A stretch of DNA of 23,492 nt. Origin: Hyphochytrium catenoides (lineage: Eukaryota; Sar; Hyphochytriomycetes; Hyphochytriales; Hyphochytriaceae). Location: contig FLMG01003579.1 in assembly GCA_900088475.1 (NCBI GenBank), positions 3,035 to 26,526 of the forward strand. The letters run 5' to 3'. Of this stretch, positions 1 to 11,500 are shown in pieces (positions within the stretch are counted from its first letter, which is position 1; every line of letters starts with the position of its first letter). The position numbers and the translations under genes were made by a program. The notes under the pieces were generated by a model. That model saw only the letters and a program-made list of their open reading frames with translations. It was not told the origin of the DNA and made no database searches.

Positions 1-14
1 TTCTCGCTCTCTCC

Positions 15-73
<59 letters not shown>

Positions 74-125
74 TCTCGCTCTCTGGCTCTCGCGCTCTCT
101 GGCTCTCCCTCGTGCTCTTCTCTTG
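1..125. repeat. (CT)n microsatellite with (CG)n patch
   Basis: A pure CT dinucleotide run covers about 25-63, followed by a short alternating CG run (64-72) and then imperfect CTCT/GGCTCT repeats up to about 125. The same CT-rich vocabulary recurs inside many introns of this window, so the tract could be the end of an intron or a free-standing simple repeat. Nothing coding is seen in it. Confidence 0.95.
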
Positions 126-1270
126 CTCTCTACATTAAAGTTATGATGCTTACAAGACATCTGTTGCTCTACCACGAGGTCTGGTGGGCTACTAGTTCTT
201 CCTAGTTTTTCCTTCTTGCTCCGTACTCTTGAGTTTTTTGGTCATCTCATCGTGTGATGATGGCTCCAGGTGGACTACGCATACTTGTAAAAGCAATATT
301 AGCCCTAAAGCAGAGTGGTAGACCGCTGGAAAGAGATTCTTTTCTCTCTCTTACTCTCTCTCTCTCTTCTCTGCGCTGTGTCTCACCTTCGTTCTCTGTC
401 TTTTGTCCTTCTTTCATCATGCGATGCGGGACTAGTGGCGGTAGGAAGCCGACGAGGGACAACAACCACGTGGTGGCAGTAGACACTTGAGGTTCTTATC
501 TTTTGGTCCACGTTCATCAGAAGCAACAACTGCTAATATTCGTATGTCCTCGATGGTCCACGAATGCAACTAGCAATTGGACCACTTTCTCTTGATCCGT
601 AAGCCGGACTAGACTTGGTACCTGTAGAAAGAGGTCTAACTTTGGGCCCGCACTCGTCGACATCAGAGTGGCTGGAATAGCACCTAACGTTGGCACCATG
701 CTGCTGTGGCAATCAAGGGCCGACTGAGCAGGCAGTCTTTCTCCCTTTCGTTTTCTTTATCGAGATGGGTGACACGGTGACACTAGAGCTGACAATAATG
801 GTGCTACTCTAGTCATTTTCCACAGATCACTTTCTCCTCTTTCTGTCGGCAGTGCGGCTTTGGTTCTTCCTCGCCCTTCTCAATAGGTTTTAGGCAGCAG
901 GAGGAGCGGTCAAAGGAATCTTGAAAGGTGCATGGACCTGTCCTAACCATCAAGGAAGCCCGTACCTCATGCCGGTGTCAGCGCTACGAGTAGTCCTGAT
1001 AATTATCTTAGAGGAATTCATATGGAACCGTCTATTATTCTTTCGCTCCCGGTTCTATGACAGTGCGCAAGAAGTCAAGATAGACTATGCTATTCACTTT
1101 ATGGAATCGAGATGGATGACGTCAATAAGGAGTCACCCGAACGATACGCAAAGGGACTCTTATGAGAGCAACAACGATGGATCGCCCTCTTCTCAGGTAA
1201 TATAAAGTTGCTACGCTTCATATAACAGGTAAGAGCAGTAGAGTGTCGGAGCACGCCCTCCGGCCAACCC
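126..1270. other. Unresolved region with coding-looking fragments
   Basis: No gene could be threaded here. Three plus-strand fragments look protein-like. At 254-340 an ATG opens a stretch containing MAPGGLRILVKAILALKQ. At 567-710 an ATG (MQLAIGPLSLDP) runs to a gtaagc donor at 599 and continues in phase after an acceptor at 627 (NFGPALVDIRVAGIAP), but that intron would be only 29 nt, far shorter than any firm intron in the window. At 1064-1165, after an acceptor-like 'tctatgacag', a frame reads YSLYGIEMDDVNKESPERY and stops at 1163-1165; it could be the last exon of a gene convergent with the dynein light chain. The minus strand at 517-699 is also open. No family was recognised. Confidence 0.4.
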
Positions 1271-1962
1271 TTAAGGATAATAGATAGCATAAACTCCGAC
1301 GGCGCAAAATATTCCATCCTGCAGGACGACAGGGTATAGACGGAGCGCAAAGTCAGATCCCAGACAGAGATCTGGTGTTATCAGTGCAAGGGCCTCACCG
1401 ATATGTAGTTCTCTGAGGTAAAGACATCAGTGTCCTGATCCCAAAAGCATCGCGAGCCCATTCTGTACCAATAAAAAGATTATCAGACGTGAGAGGCTAA
1501 TAAGCTTAGAGCATAATGAGAGGCCTGAGACTCCAGTACCTTACTCCCTCGCCCCGCTGCTCTCCGATGACGACTTGAACTGCATACTTGTAGCGGGGAC
1601 AGTCAAGAGCTAACGGGCACAGTGAAAGTTGAAAAGAGTTATCGTGGGGATGAACGCAGAGAGTGATGAGGGATTCGCTCTCTCCCTACCTTTCAAGCCA
1701 TTCTTAACATCATCTGCCAGTTCCTTGGTAAGCTGTGAAGCACTATCCACCTCGTACACTTTGCCTTGAAGTTTCTGGTTGAGAAGCGGTACAATCACAT
1801 CCTTCATCCGCTTTGCCGTCGGCCTAGAAATAATCTAAATCTTAGTGTGTTGGCAGAGAGAAAAGAGAGAGAAGAGGGTGAGGAGCATGGAGTTCTCGCT
1901 TACTTCTGCTTGTAAGGGGGCCTCAGGTTATACTGCGCGGCCGAGAGTTCGGGATCTGGCAT
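1271..1962 (-). CDS. DYNLT2B: Tctex-type dynein light chain 2B (TCTEX1D2 family)
   Basis: Complete 124-residue protein from five exons on the minus strand: 1962-1904, 1823-1690, 1609-1540, 1462-1399 and 1318-1271. All junctions are GT-AG and the phases match. Exon 1 starts at an ATG (MPDPELSAAQYNLRPPYKQK), exon 2 carries the N-terminal helices (KDVIVPLLNQKLQGKVYEVD, SQLTKELADDVKNGLK), and the later exons give the core strands (RYKYAVQVVIGEQRGEGV, RCFWDQDTD, GIFCAVGVYAIYYP). Order, length and the VQVVIGEQRGEGV / CFWD / FGVY-like signatures are those of TCTEX1D2. In that family the protein is a light chain of the IFT dynein-2 motor and, in green algae, of inner-arm dynein; it binds intermediate chains and stabilises the complex. 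Human DYNLT2B is slightly longer (about 142 aa) at the N-terminus. The assignment is firm. Which dynein it serves is not visible. Confidence 0.92.
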
Positions 1963-2592
1963 TGTTCAGTTCTCGCGAGTGGCTAGTTGGCTCTCGATGT
2001 TGGTCTGACTCTGCTGTCTCGACACCCGCTACAGCCAGCTGAGTATATTTCTTGGACTTCGCTTGGTTTCGAGCTCCCAAAGAAAAAAAAACTTGCCTCT
2101 TCTAGATGGTGCACCTTCTCTTGGGTTCACAAGCACGCTCTGGACCTAGCCTTTAGAGGCCTCTTCATCATCTCGTGGACGCAAGCTGAGCTTCCACTCC
2201 CTCTTATTAGTCTCAAAAAGCAAACCACTTATCTCTTCTACCCCTTCTTCTCTTCTTCTTCAATCACACGGGTCCGCTGCGTGATGGGCCTGTTGGCTAT
2301 AAGCTTGTGGGCGATGAGCAAGCAATAATGAGGGAGACAATCAAAGGATAAAAGGACGCAAAGAAGGAGGAAGATGAAGTGAGCTGGTTGCTGCCGTCTC
2401 ACTCACAGTTTTGTCAAGGGAAATTGGAAGATGCCTCTTCATCTGTAATCTAAGGGGCCGCTAACGTCATGATTGAGGACCAAGCAAAACAGCACAGTTC
2501 AGTTATCATATATTAATCCACAATGTGATAATCAGATAGGAAGGGTCCGGGGCTTCTTATGAGCCCTCCCTTTCTGTCTATCGGTGAGCGCG
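1963..2592. other. Divergent intergenic region
   Basis: About 630 nt between the start codons of the minus-strand dynein light chain and the plus-strand lipid-transfer gene. It must hold both 5' UTRs and promoters if both start codons are right. Only short open frames and an A-rich run (about 2079-2090) are visible. I see no clear TATA box, no repeat and no recognisable RNA gene. Confidence 0.5.
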
Positions 2593-5500
2593 ATGCATCA
2601 TCATCTTGAGCTTCAAGCGCCCACTGTGAGTTAGTGTGGCCTGCGGAATGTTACAAGGCGATAAAAGCTTCAAAATGTGCTCTGAGATCTGGAGTATGGA
2701 GGCACGATTGGCTTGATTGAGGGCGCTTCTTTCTAGTCTATAGCGTGTCTCACTGACGGTAGAGCATAGCTTGACTGCCCTTCTAAGGCAGTTGTTTAGT
2801 TCTCCCTTACGGAAGATTGAAGATGTTCTCCTCTCCAGAGGATCGAGCTCGCCTCGTCGAGCGAGCACTATGAGGGAGATGAGACGGATGAGGTCAACGG
2901 CCAGTGGACAGCAATGACATCCTACAAAGCTCGGAACAGCACCTCACAGCAAAGTCTCTGGAGGTAGGCTACCAGAGCCACTAACTCCTCGCGGTGACGA
3001 TGGAAAAGACAGAAAAAGGAGCTTCACCTCCTGCTCCTCCGCTGATAACTGTTCTTCCACCCCCGCCGCCTCCGTCAAGCAATAACAATACCAAGAGAAA
3101 AGGCTCTTCCCTAACAACTCAAGTCGAGTTCCCGGTAGTTCGGTACTATGAGACCGGCTTCGCACTCACCCTTCGCACTCTCTCGCGAGACCACTGGACA
3201 GCCGACAATAGGCATGGGTATACTTCTGTGGCAACATACTCCAGATCAGACCGCAAGCGCGGAAAAAAATTGCTGGTGGTTCCTCCTGTCAAAAAAGGGA
3301 AGGAGTCGCGAACTGTTGAGACCATTTTGGCGGTGATCCCTGCGCCAGGCTTTCATAAGGAGTTTGGGGAGCCCGTAAGGTAAGCGGAGCTATGATCCCT
3401 CCATAGAGCAGACCCGCTTAGACGCTGCACAGTTCTCACCTTCTCTCTCTCTTTCTTCTTTCTGTCTCTCTCTTCTCTTTGTCCTCCTGAATGAATTGTT
3501 CGGCCTTTGTTTTGAGTGCCTGTGTCTCACTCTCTGGCATCCTCCTCGCTCTAAAGCACTGGCTGGTGCTCTCTCTCAAATCTCGTCGTGCTTTTTGGTC
3601 AAGGATAAAGTTGACCTTCTGCTTCTGACCTTCTGGCTGTATCCTCTACTCTGCTCTCTCACTCGACTATCGCTCATTACATCCCTTTCTCCTCCCATGA
3701 CTGATCGCCTTTTCTCCTTTGATTGCCTTGGCCGGCAGATATGGTGATCCAGTGGCATTGGTGAATGAAGAAGGACAGACATTGACCCGCCTCACAGATA
3801 TGGGCTACCAAGGGTGTCTCGGCTTCAAGACAAACGCGGCGCCATTCGTTACTTCCTTCCTTCAGTAAGTCGCCTCTCAGGCGCCCATAGGCACCGTCCT
3901 GCCAGTCATCTTTTCTCACCACCGAAGACTTTCTTTGCCTCCTCTGTGTGCACCTCTGTCTTTCAGTTAACGCCTTCTTCTTTGGTTCGACCTATCCTTG
4001 GCGTCAGCGGTCTCCTTACGCTTTCCTCATTTGCCCCTGTCTTATCATCAAGGCGTGCGAGTCGGGATGGGCGGCCTCTTATCCGAAAGGGCAGCTCTGA
4101 CGGTCTCCACCCGACAGATGTAGAGGTCAAATCTGGAGACTCCATAGAACTAGCCGGAGTTTCCGCCACGCAAAAGCTCCAGGTCTCAGAAGAGGCTCCT
4201 TCTGTGTCCGTCATTTGATCTGACCTACTTCCCTCATCCTCTACCTTTCCGATCTCTGTGTCTCTTTCTCTCTCGTTCTCTCTTTCTTAAGGTTTAGGGT
4301 CCTTTTTCCAGCTTAAGATCACTCACACCTAACGTTGCGAGGGGCCTGATCGACCTCCTCCCTTCGTCCTCTATCAACTCTTCAGGCATGGCATCGTAAC
4401 CCTACGTAGTCCATTCTTTTCTTGATGTCCTCTCGATGGCGCTTCTGGGGTTGTCTCACATGCCTCCGCTCTTCTCACTCGCTTCCATCCTTTTTATCAG
4501 TTTCCCGGGGGAGTCTTGATAAGCAGCAGTAGTAGTGGTGCAGCTCTCTCTCCTGCCGTCAGGGTAATGAAACTGGATGAGTCCATTTTTGCAGATCTCA
4601 GGTAACCTTTGATAGCCTTTGCACTCAAAAGAGAAAGAAGCAGCTGGTCTGGGGAGAGAAGGGGAGAGATAGTAAAATGCTGTCTCTCTCTCTTCTGAGC
4701 TTCACCACTCTCTCGTTGGTCTCTTTGCTTGCTGCAGCTTTGCTTATGAAATTTTGCCATCATAACGCTCTTCGTCCAAGGGAGCACACCCTTTAGGATG
4801 CACCCTTTAGGATGCCGTCGTCTTCTCAGTTCACTTCCTGTTACTCATTTTCTTCGGCCTACTTTACTCCTTGATGCCTACTAACATCTCTCTAACTCTG
4901 GACCTCCTCCATTCCACCCCAGTGTCAAGTCTTCTTCATCCGACCGGACTCCTTCCGGCTATTTCCTGGGCGCGATACACGCGGGACCGCTGCAAAAGCT
5001 CGGGTTCTTGCAGCAGCACGAACTTGACTTCTTTGTCCTTACCCACAGGGCGCTGCACTACTTCAAGCCCGTGCCTGGACAAACTCTTAAGAGCAAGTTT
5101 GGCAAGGCGAGAGGCGTCATCTTGTTAGAGGATATCGCAGAGGTAAGCGACGGAGGCAAAAAGGAGAATGCTGGGCAAACGGCAGCAGAAACGACATGTT
5201 CCTAGGCAGGGGAATGTTCTTCCTTGGAGAGACACAGAGAGACAGAGGAAGGGGATGAGCCAGATAAAGACGTGCTGAAAGGATGACGCCTCACTTTCTT
5301 GTTGAGGGCCAACATGCCTCCTCCGTCTCTCAGTAGCATCCACCTCCGACTGTTTTCTCGCCTTTCCCTTACCGTGCACTTCGACCATACACTCTCAGGC
5401 CTTCCTCTTCTCGCCACGTGCTAATTTTGCTATCAACTTGCTTTCAGGTGAAATACGATAAGTTCTCTGATCCTCATAGTATTTATCTCAAGCTCAAGAA

Positions 5501-8500
5501 TCAAAAGGAGGTTCACCTGATGGGCGATGCAGTGCTAGAAGTAGGAAAGTGGGTCTATCTGATCCATACAGGTACCTTAGCTAGTGCTCTGTCGCCGTGA
5601 CTTTACACTGTGTCATCTCTCCTCTTCTTTCTTTCCTTCTCGCTCCTGGAAGCCTGGCAGTTATAAGGTACCCTTGTCTAATAACTTTTTCCCTGCCATT
5701 CTTAGCGCTGGAAAAGCCTCAATGGGTCAATGTCCCAGGGGCGCCAGCGATTGTTCTGTCCGCTGATGCCGAGTTCTCCTCACAGCGATGCCCATGTGTT
5801 ACGCAGGTAACTTCGACTACAAAGTTGCTCAGTAAACCTGTAACTGTGCTCATTCTTTCTTTTCCTTTCGTTTGCAATTGCGTCCTTCTCTCCTCCACCT
5901 CTCTCTTTCCCCAAAAAAACACACACACACGCGACTTCTGCCTCTCCGACCGCAGATCACAATTAAGAGGGCTGATGCACAGGCGACAGAGGTCGTCTTG
6001 AAGAGAAGCCCCATGTGGGGAGAGGTAACCTTGCACCTTTGTTCTAAAACGCCCGATGCCTTCTTTGCGCTCCTGCTTGCCAGACCTCTTCTTCTCATTC
6101 TTTTGCAATTCCATGTCGCATAACCCCTGCCAGGCCTTCAGTATTGGTGACGTCCGGATGGGTGACCTGGTGTTAGTTTATTGGAACAATGGCAACGTCA
6201 GTGCTCTTTCTTTGGAGATGTTGAACCAAGCTATAATGTTTCCAAGATGGGTTGAGGTGGAAGACATGGTCTGGCCAACAGGCGAAACCCTAAAAGGTAA
6301 GATTCAAAGCAAGTATTTTTTCAACGCTCACGTTATGGAGGTGGACCGGTACGACGGTCCAGCATAGCGAGAGAAAGAGAGAGAAGAGAGAGAAAGAGAG
6401 AACAGAAACAGAGTAGATCCTCTTTCTCGCGCGCGGGCTGGTCGTGAAGTGCAACATAACAAGGCTAATGCTTCGACAATGGGGGCCAAGGCTATGCATA
6501 CGACAAAGAATAGAGGAGAATAGCGTCGGGGAAAGAGACAAGAGGAAAAGAACGAGAGAGAGAGAAGAAGGACAAACAAAAGAAAGCAGGGATCCCAGTA
6601 GTACTAGGGCACATATCTGGGCCATCCAAAGTCCCTGGCGGAAGAAGAGAATAACATTTTTTCTTCTCCTTAGGTTGCCTGGCCCGACTGCAGTTCAAGG
6701 CCACTACTGAGACAAAGCCTATGGCTACACCTTCAACGAAGTGGGAGACATCACATCTCCAGACTGCCTTTGGCATTGGCACTGCACTTCTGAGGTATAA
6801 CTTTTCAGTGTCTCTCTTCTAAATGCGAGTCTGTCCTTTAAATGCGAGTCTTTCCTATTCGTGATGGCTCAGAATTTCCGTACATTCAGTGCTTGCCAAC
6901 TATTTCTACTCTTTCTTCTTAAATGTGTTTCGACAGCCCTTCATGGCTACATCTGCCAGTTGTACCCCTGACCCTTCTCTCGCTAGCGTCGCTCAGCTCA
7001 TGCTCTTGCGTGTACTGCGTTGCGGATGTCTCTCTCTAGTCTGTCTCTCTCCTTCGTCCTGCTGACGGACTTCTTCCCAATTCCATCCTTGATGGGGCTC
7101 TTCCCCTGCCGCCTTTCCCTTGGCTGCTTTCCTTTCCCTCTCGTGGATGTTCCCTTTCGGGGACTCCTCTTTTGCACCTTCCCCGCGATTCCGCTAGCGT
7201 CTTCATGGTGGTCTTCACCTATTCCATGGTCTGGCTGTTGGCTGGACTGTTCCTCTCCATGGCCGGGACTCGCTACCTTATGGACCGAAGGTCGAGGCTC
7301 TTAAAGATGAAGGAAAGGTGGGAGCAGTATTCAGCATGTGTCTTTCCTTGCTAAAGTATCCGCCAATGATCGTTCCGTCTTCTAAGCCACTCGCCTCCTT
7401 TTGAGGAGTATCACTCTATGAATAACTGCGTTCCTGGCATTTTAATTGACGTCAATGCGTTGACTCTCAGCCATGTCATAGCGCTTACTCTATTCTTTCT
7501 CTCCCTGTCTCCCGGTGTCTGATTCCCTATCTGTCTCTCCATATGGTGTTGCTTCGATAGTGGCACGGTTCACTGGGTGCTGACGCTGTTGAGATTCGAA
7601 GTACGGCCGCCTACTGAAGATGGGAACAAGGCTGATAGAGACTCAACGGTACGTAAATCGGCCTCTAGTACGAAGAGGGTACAAAATGGAGCAATGGGGC
7701 TAGACCAAAGCGGCGTTTTAGAGCAAGATGGAGACACGCGGAGAAATAGGGGGAGAGAGAGAGAGGGAAGAGAAAACAAAGAGAGCAATTTTTTAGGGGA
7801 GAGAGAGAGAAAGGATGAAATACAGCATATCAACCAAGTGTACACCTCCTTACTTGTGGATATTCCTCTCCCTTTGTATCCTTCCTGAATCTATAGATTC
7901 CATCTTCGACGTGCCTGCTCCCAGTCCGAGACCCAGAGGTCTTTGCTGAAGTGGACGCCGACGAGGTGGACTCTTTAGCTGATACCCTAGATGACTCAAC
8001 TAGGACTATCGCCTCAGTGCAGCTAGACGATGACAGGTCAAGGTCAGCTGCAGCATAACGAGATAGTGCAGAGAGATCCTAAACAGTAGCTTGACGCTGT
8101 GCGGTGGAGGTTCCAAGGCAGCATGACGTAGAGAGTTGGAAACCCGTGAAAGAGAAAGAGTTTCGAGCACACATTCAAAAACCAAAGATGTAACCTCGAC
8201 TTACGCCGTTGCGCGTGGCTCTCTTCTCTCTGTTCTCCTTCAGTTCAAGTCACCAAGAGATCTATCAGTTTCGATTGCAGAACGGTCTGGACACCATTCT
8301 TCAGAGGCCTCAGCCGATGTTCTACGCCATCAAGCAGATATATTCCTCCTTCTTCCACGGCACAGACAGAAAAGGAAGACTTGTCTTCTATTCAAAGTTA
8401 GGAATGGTGAGAGATGAGCAACTGCTTTCCAGGAGCACAAGAACTGAGAGTTTGAAGTGTAAAAGACGTTGTTCCTAGTCTTACTTCTACTGAACCTTGT

Positions 8501-11500
8501 CAAGTGGTTCTCACCCTTCATCTGAACTCTGTCGGGGCCATGCCGATTGCTGGGCAACGTCGTTGACCTCTCTTCTTTGACTCCTACCCTTGGCCTGCGT
8601 GTATGCAAACGGAGGGTCCGGCTGTTTCTCATGCAATCTCTCTCTCCCTGTACCGCCCCGCCTGTCTAGGTGAGCTGGGAGAGTTTGCAGGATGAGGGTA
8701 TCTCTAGCGATCAGTTCTTACGGCATCACCTGTTCCTCTGGGAGTACGCCATGAGGTATCGGAGTCGAGCCGTTGGGAATTGTTCTTTGCCTTATTTCTC
8801 CATTTCTGCTTAGGGACTCTGCGGCGGAGAAAGTTGCCCTTGTAGTGGACTTGGACGGGATTGGCGCCGCTGGGGTCAACTTCTTAGTCGACCTTGTCGT
8901 TACGGCGGCGCGATATTATGACGACCTAGTCGACAGGTACTAACTTCCAGGACAAATGAGAAAGAAGGAGCTTGAGTGCATAAGAGGGAACAGAAGAACG
9001 AGAGAATAACATGGATGAGAACGAATGAGACCAAGCAAAGTAGACCCTGCTAACGTCCCTCTTTGTCTGCGCTTATTTTAGTTTCCTATTATTTAACTGG
9101 TCTTTCTACTTCCGAGCACTTTGGTACGCAGCAGCCAGCCACACTGTTGAGCTTACATCGTAAGTACCTGGGCTAGACTCTGGATAGCGTGCTGCGACTG
9201 CCTTGTTTGGCTCTACCTCACGCTCCAGTGATAGCTCCCGCTTTTGTTTGTGCTACTGCTGTCCTTGCCCCTCGTTGATTATTGGGTGGGGCTGCTACTG
9301 CTTAGATGTACTCATCCCTCACCCATGCTGGACGGTTAGGGAGCGAGTGGTCTTCGTTCAAAATCGCTTCGCTGGACTGACAAAGTACATCGAGCCTCCT
9401 GCCTTGCCGCTCGACTATGGAGGGCAATGCCGCTGCCATCCTGATTGTGAGAGAGGCTCAAGGGAAGAGAAGAAGCTTGATAAATTTGTCAGCAGGTCTC
9501 TAGAGAGAGATGGCTCCTTTTCTTAAAAAGCTCCTGCACATATTGGTGTGCCTCTGCCCTCTTTCTGGCTGCAGTGCGTTGCCACCCTTCTATCCGCTAG
9601 ACAGTCTACCAAGAATGCGCTCGTTTCTTCTTTTCTCTCTCTCTTCAAGTTTAACTCTAACTTGGTTACTCGTGGTTGGGTTTCCTCCCGTCTAATGGAT
9701 CTCACTTGCAGCTTTCTTCCTGAGGGCGATCATAGGAATTACTCTGGTGTTGAGCTGTTGACTGACAATGACATTAGTAGGATAGTTAGCGAGGTAAGCC
9801 CAAAAAGGACCGATGGCCGACGCAACTCTAGTTATGTGACAATGTCTCACCGCGTCGTTTCATCTGTGCCGTTAGAAATGCTCGTCTTTCTCTTTCCTTT
9901 GCGTCATCGCGCAACTGCTTGGAGGGAATCATCTTCTGCCTGCCTCCCTTTCAATAGTCTCTCCTCGTGATGTTGACAATGTATATCAAGGCTCACCACG
10001 TGCTCTATTTCTGCCTTCCTCACTTATCGATGGTAGATTCGTACCAACGGTGGATGGTGGACGCCAGTGCACAAGGATGCGTCTTTAGAGGTTAGTGCAA
10101 GACGCATTTGGTGTAGAGAGCAAAAGGGAGACATAGAAGGCCGCACAGCTGGAGATAGGTTCCTTAAACCCGTCCTTGAACGGAGAAGGCAGCTAGGTCC
10201 AGGCACAGAGAGGCACAAAGAAGCTGAGCCCCGTCACTTATCCCTTAATCTCCTTTCTTATTCTCTGGTTCCTTCCTTAGGTCTATACTTCGAATGACGA
10301 GATCTCGGGGATACAGCGGGTGAAGGGCTCCATCCTCCTGGAAGAAGTCTCCGTGCAGAAGATATTTGAGTTGCTGTTGGACGGGGGATTTAGACGGAAG
10401 ACAGATTCGAGCCTCATTGACTTTCGGTACGTTTCTTACCTTCGCCGGCTCTCTCAGTAGTTAGCGGAAACAGTCTGCCTCGGTTTTCAGTCTACTCCGG
10501 AAGAATTAGCATACACGGTGAAGTCCATTGCGTAACCCACGGGCCGTCTCGCATCTACAGAGTGGTGGCGAGCATCAGTGACTACAGTGATATTGTCTTC
10601 CTGGCATTTAGGATGCCGTTTCCCCTCTCTAACAGATGCAATGTGCAGCAAAGAAGGGTGAGTTACTCTCTCCTGGGAGGAATGTTGGGCCTCGACTAGT
10701 CCTCCTGCACCTCCTTCCCTATCATGCTTTTCCATAGAGTTTCCTTGCTTTCCAACATCCCGTTGCACTCATCTTCTCGATCATGTAACCCTCAACCCCT
10801 CACTTTCTCTTTATCTGGTCGCTAGTGGTGGATAAGCCCAGACAAGAAGAATGCCAGCTTGATGTGGAAATCTCTCTCTTCTTCTACGAAGCACTCTCTC
10901 CCTCTTCCGGATATGAGCAGCTACGTACAGATATGGACCTATGGCGCGATTCACCTCGAGCAGAAGGGCTCTGGCTGTGTGATATATTTCCTCAACCAGA
11001 ACAACCCTAGAGGATATGTGCCTACTATCATCATCAACAGAATGGTAAACACGTCATTTTCCTTTATTTGTCCTTGACCTGTCTCAATCTTATCTTTCAA
11101 GAAAAAGTTACAACTGTCTGTCTCTTGGCTGTGTGCTCTCTTAGCGCGACTAACTCATGAAACGTCTTTTATTTTTGATGTGAAGGCTCGCACTTTGGTC
11201 CAACGCCAGTTGCAGCAGGTGAGGGCAGAGATTGAAAAGCTCTCGACAGAAGAGAGAATGTGTGCGCAGCTTCCTGTCCCTGATGCCCACCCAGACTTGG
11301 AACCTCTCCCAGAGCACTCGACGGACTTGAATTCACCTTCTACCTCAAGCTCACCATCGAGAGGAAAGAAGAACGAACGATCGAGCTCCTTCACGTTGAA
11401 GAACGTAAGTGACGCTACTAATCCAGCGAAATGCTCAAGGAGCTAAGTCATCACTTCTCCCTTGTCAACCGTTCATCATGACAGAATCTCGTTATAACTC

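Noticed and set aside
122-185. tRNA-Thr(UGU)-like element on the minus strand: a perfect 5-bp stem with loop CTTGTAA at 145-161 and a GTGGTAGAGC D-arm-like piece.
   Set aside because: No T-arm (no GGTTCGA box), the D-stem is imperfect and no acceptor stem closes, so it is at most a tRNA-derived remnant and more likely chance.
2578-2868. Minus-strand 96-codon open frame (LDPLERRTSSIFRKGEL...).
   Set aside because: It starts with GTG, not ATG, and covers the plus-strand exon ATG 2593-2625 and the intron that leads in phase to 2839. I favour the plus strand, though without transcript data this is not certain.
5719-6123. Several open frames over 80 codons on both strands around 5700-6120.
   Set aside because: They cross firm exon-intron borders of the lipid-transfer gene and consist largely of CT/GA-rich intron sequence.
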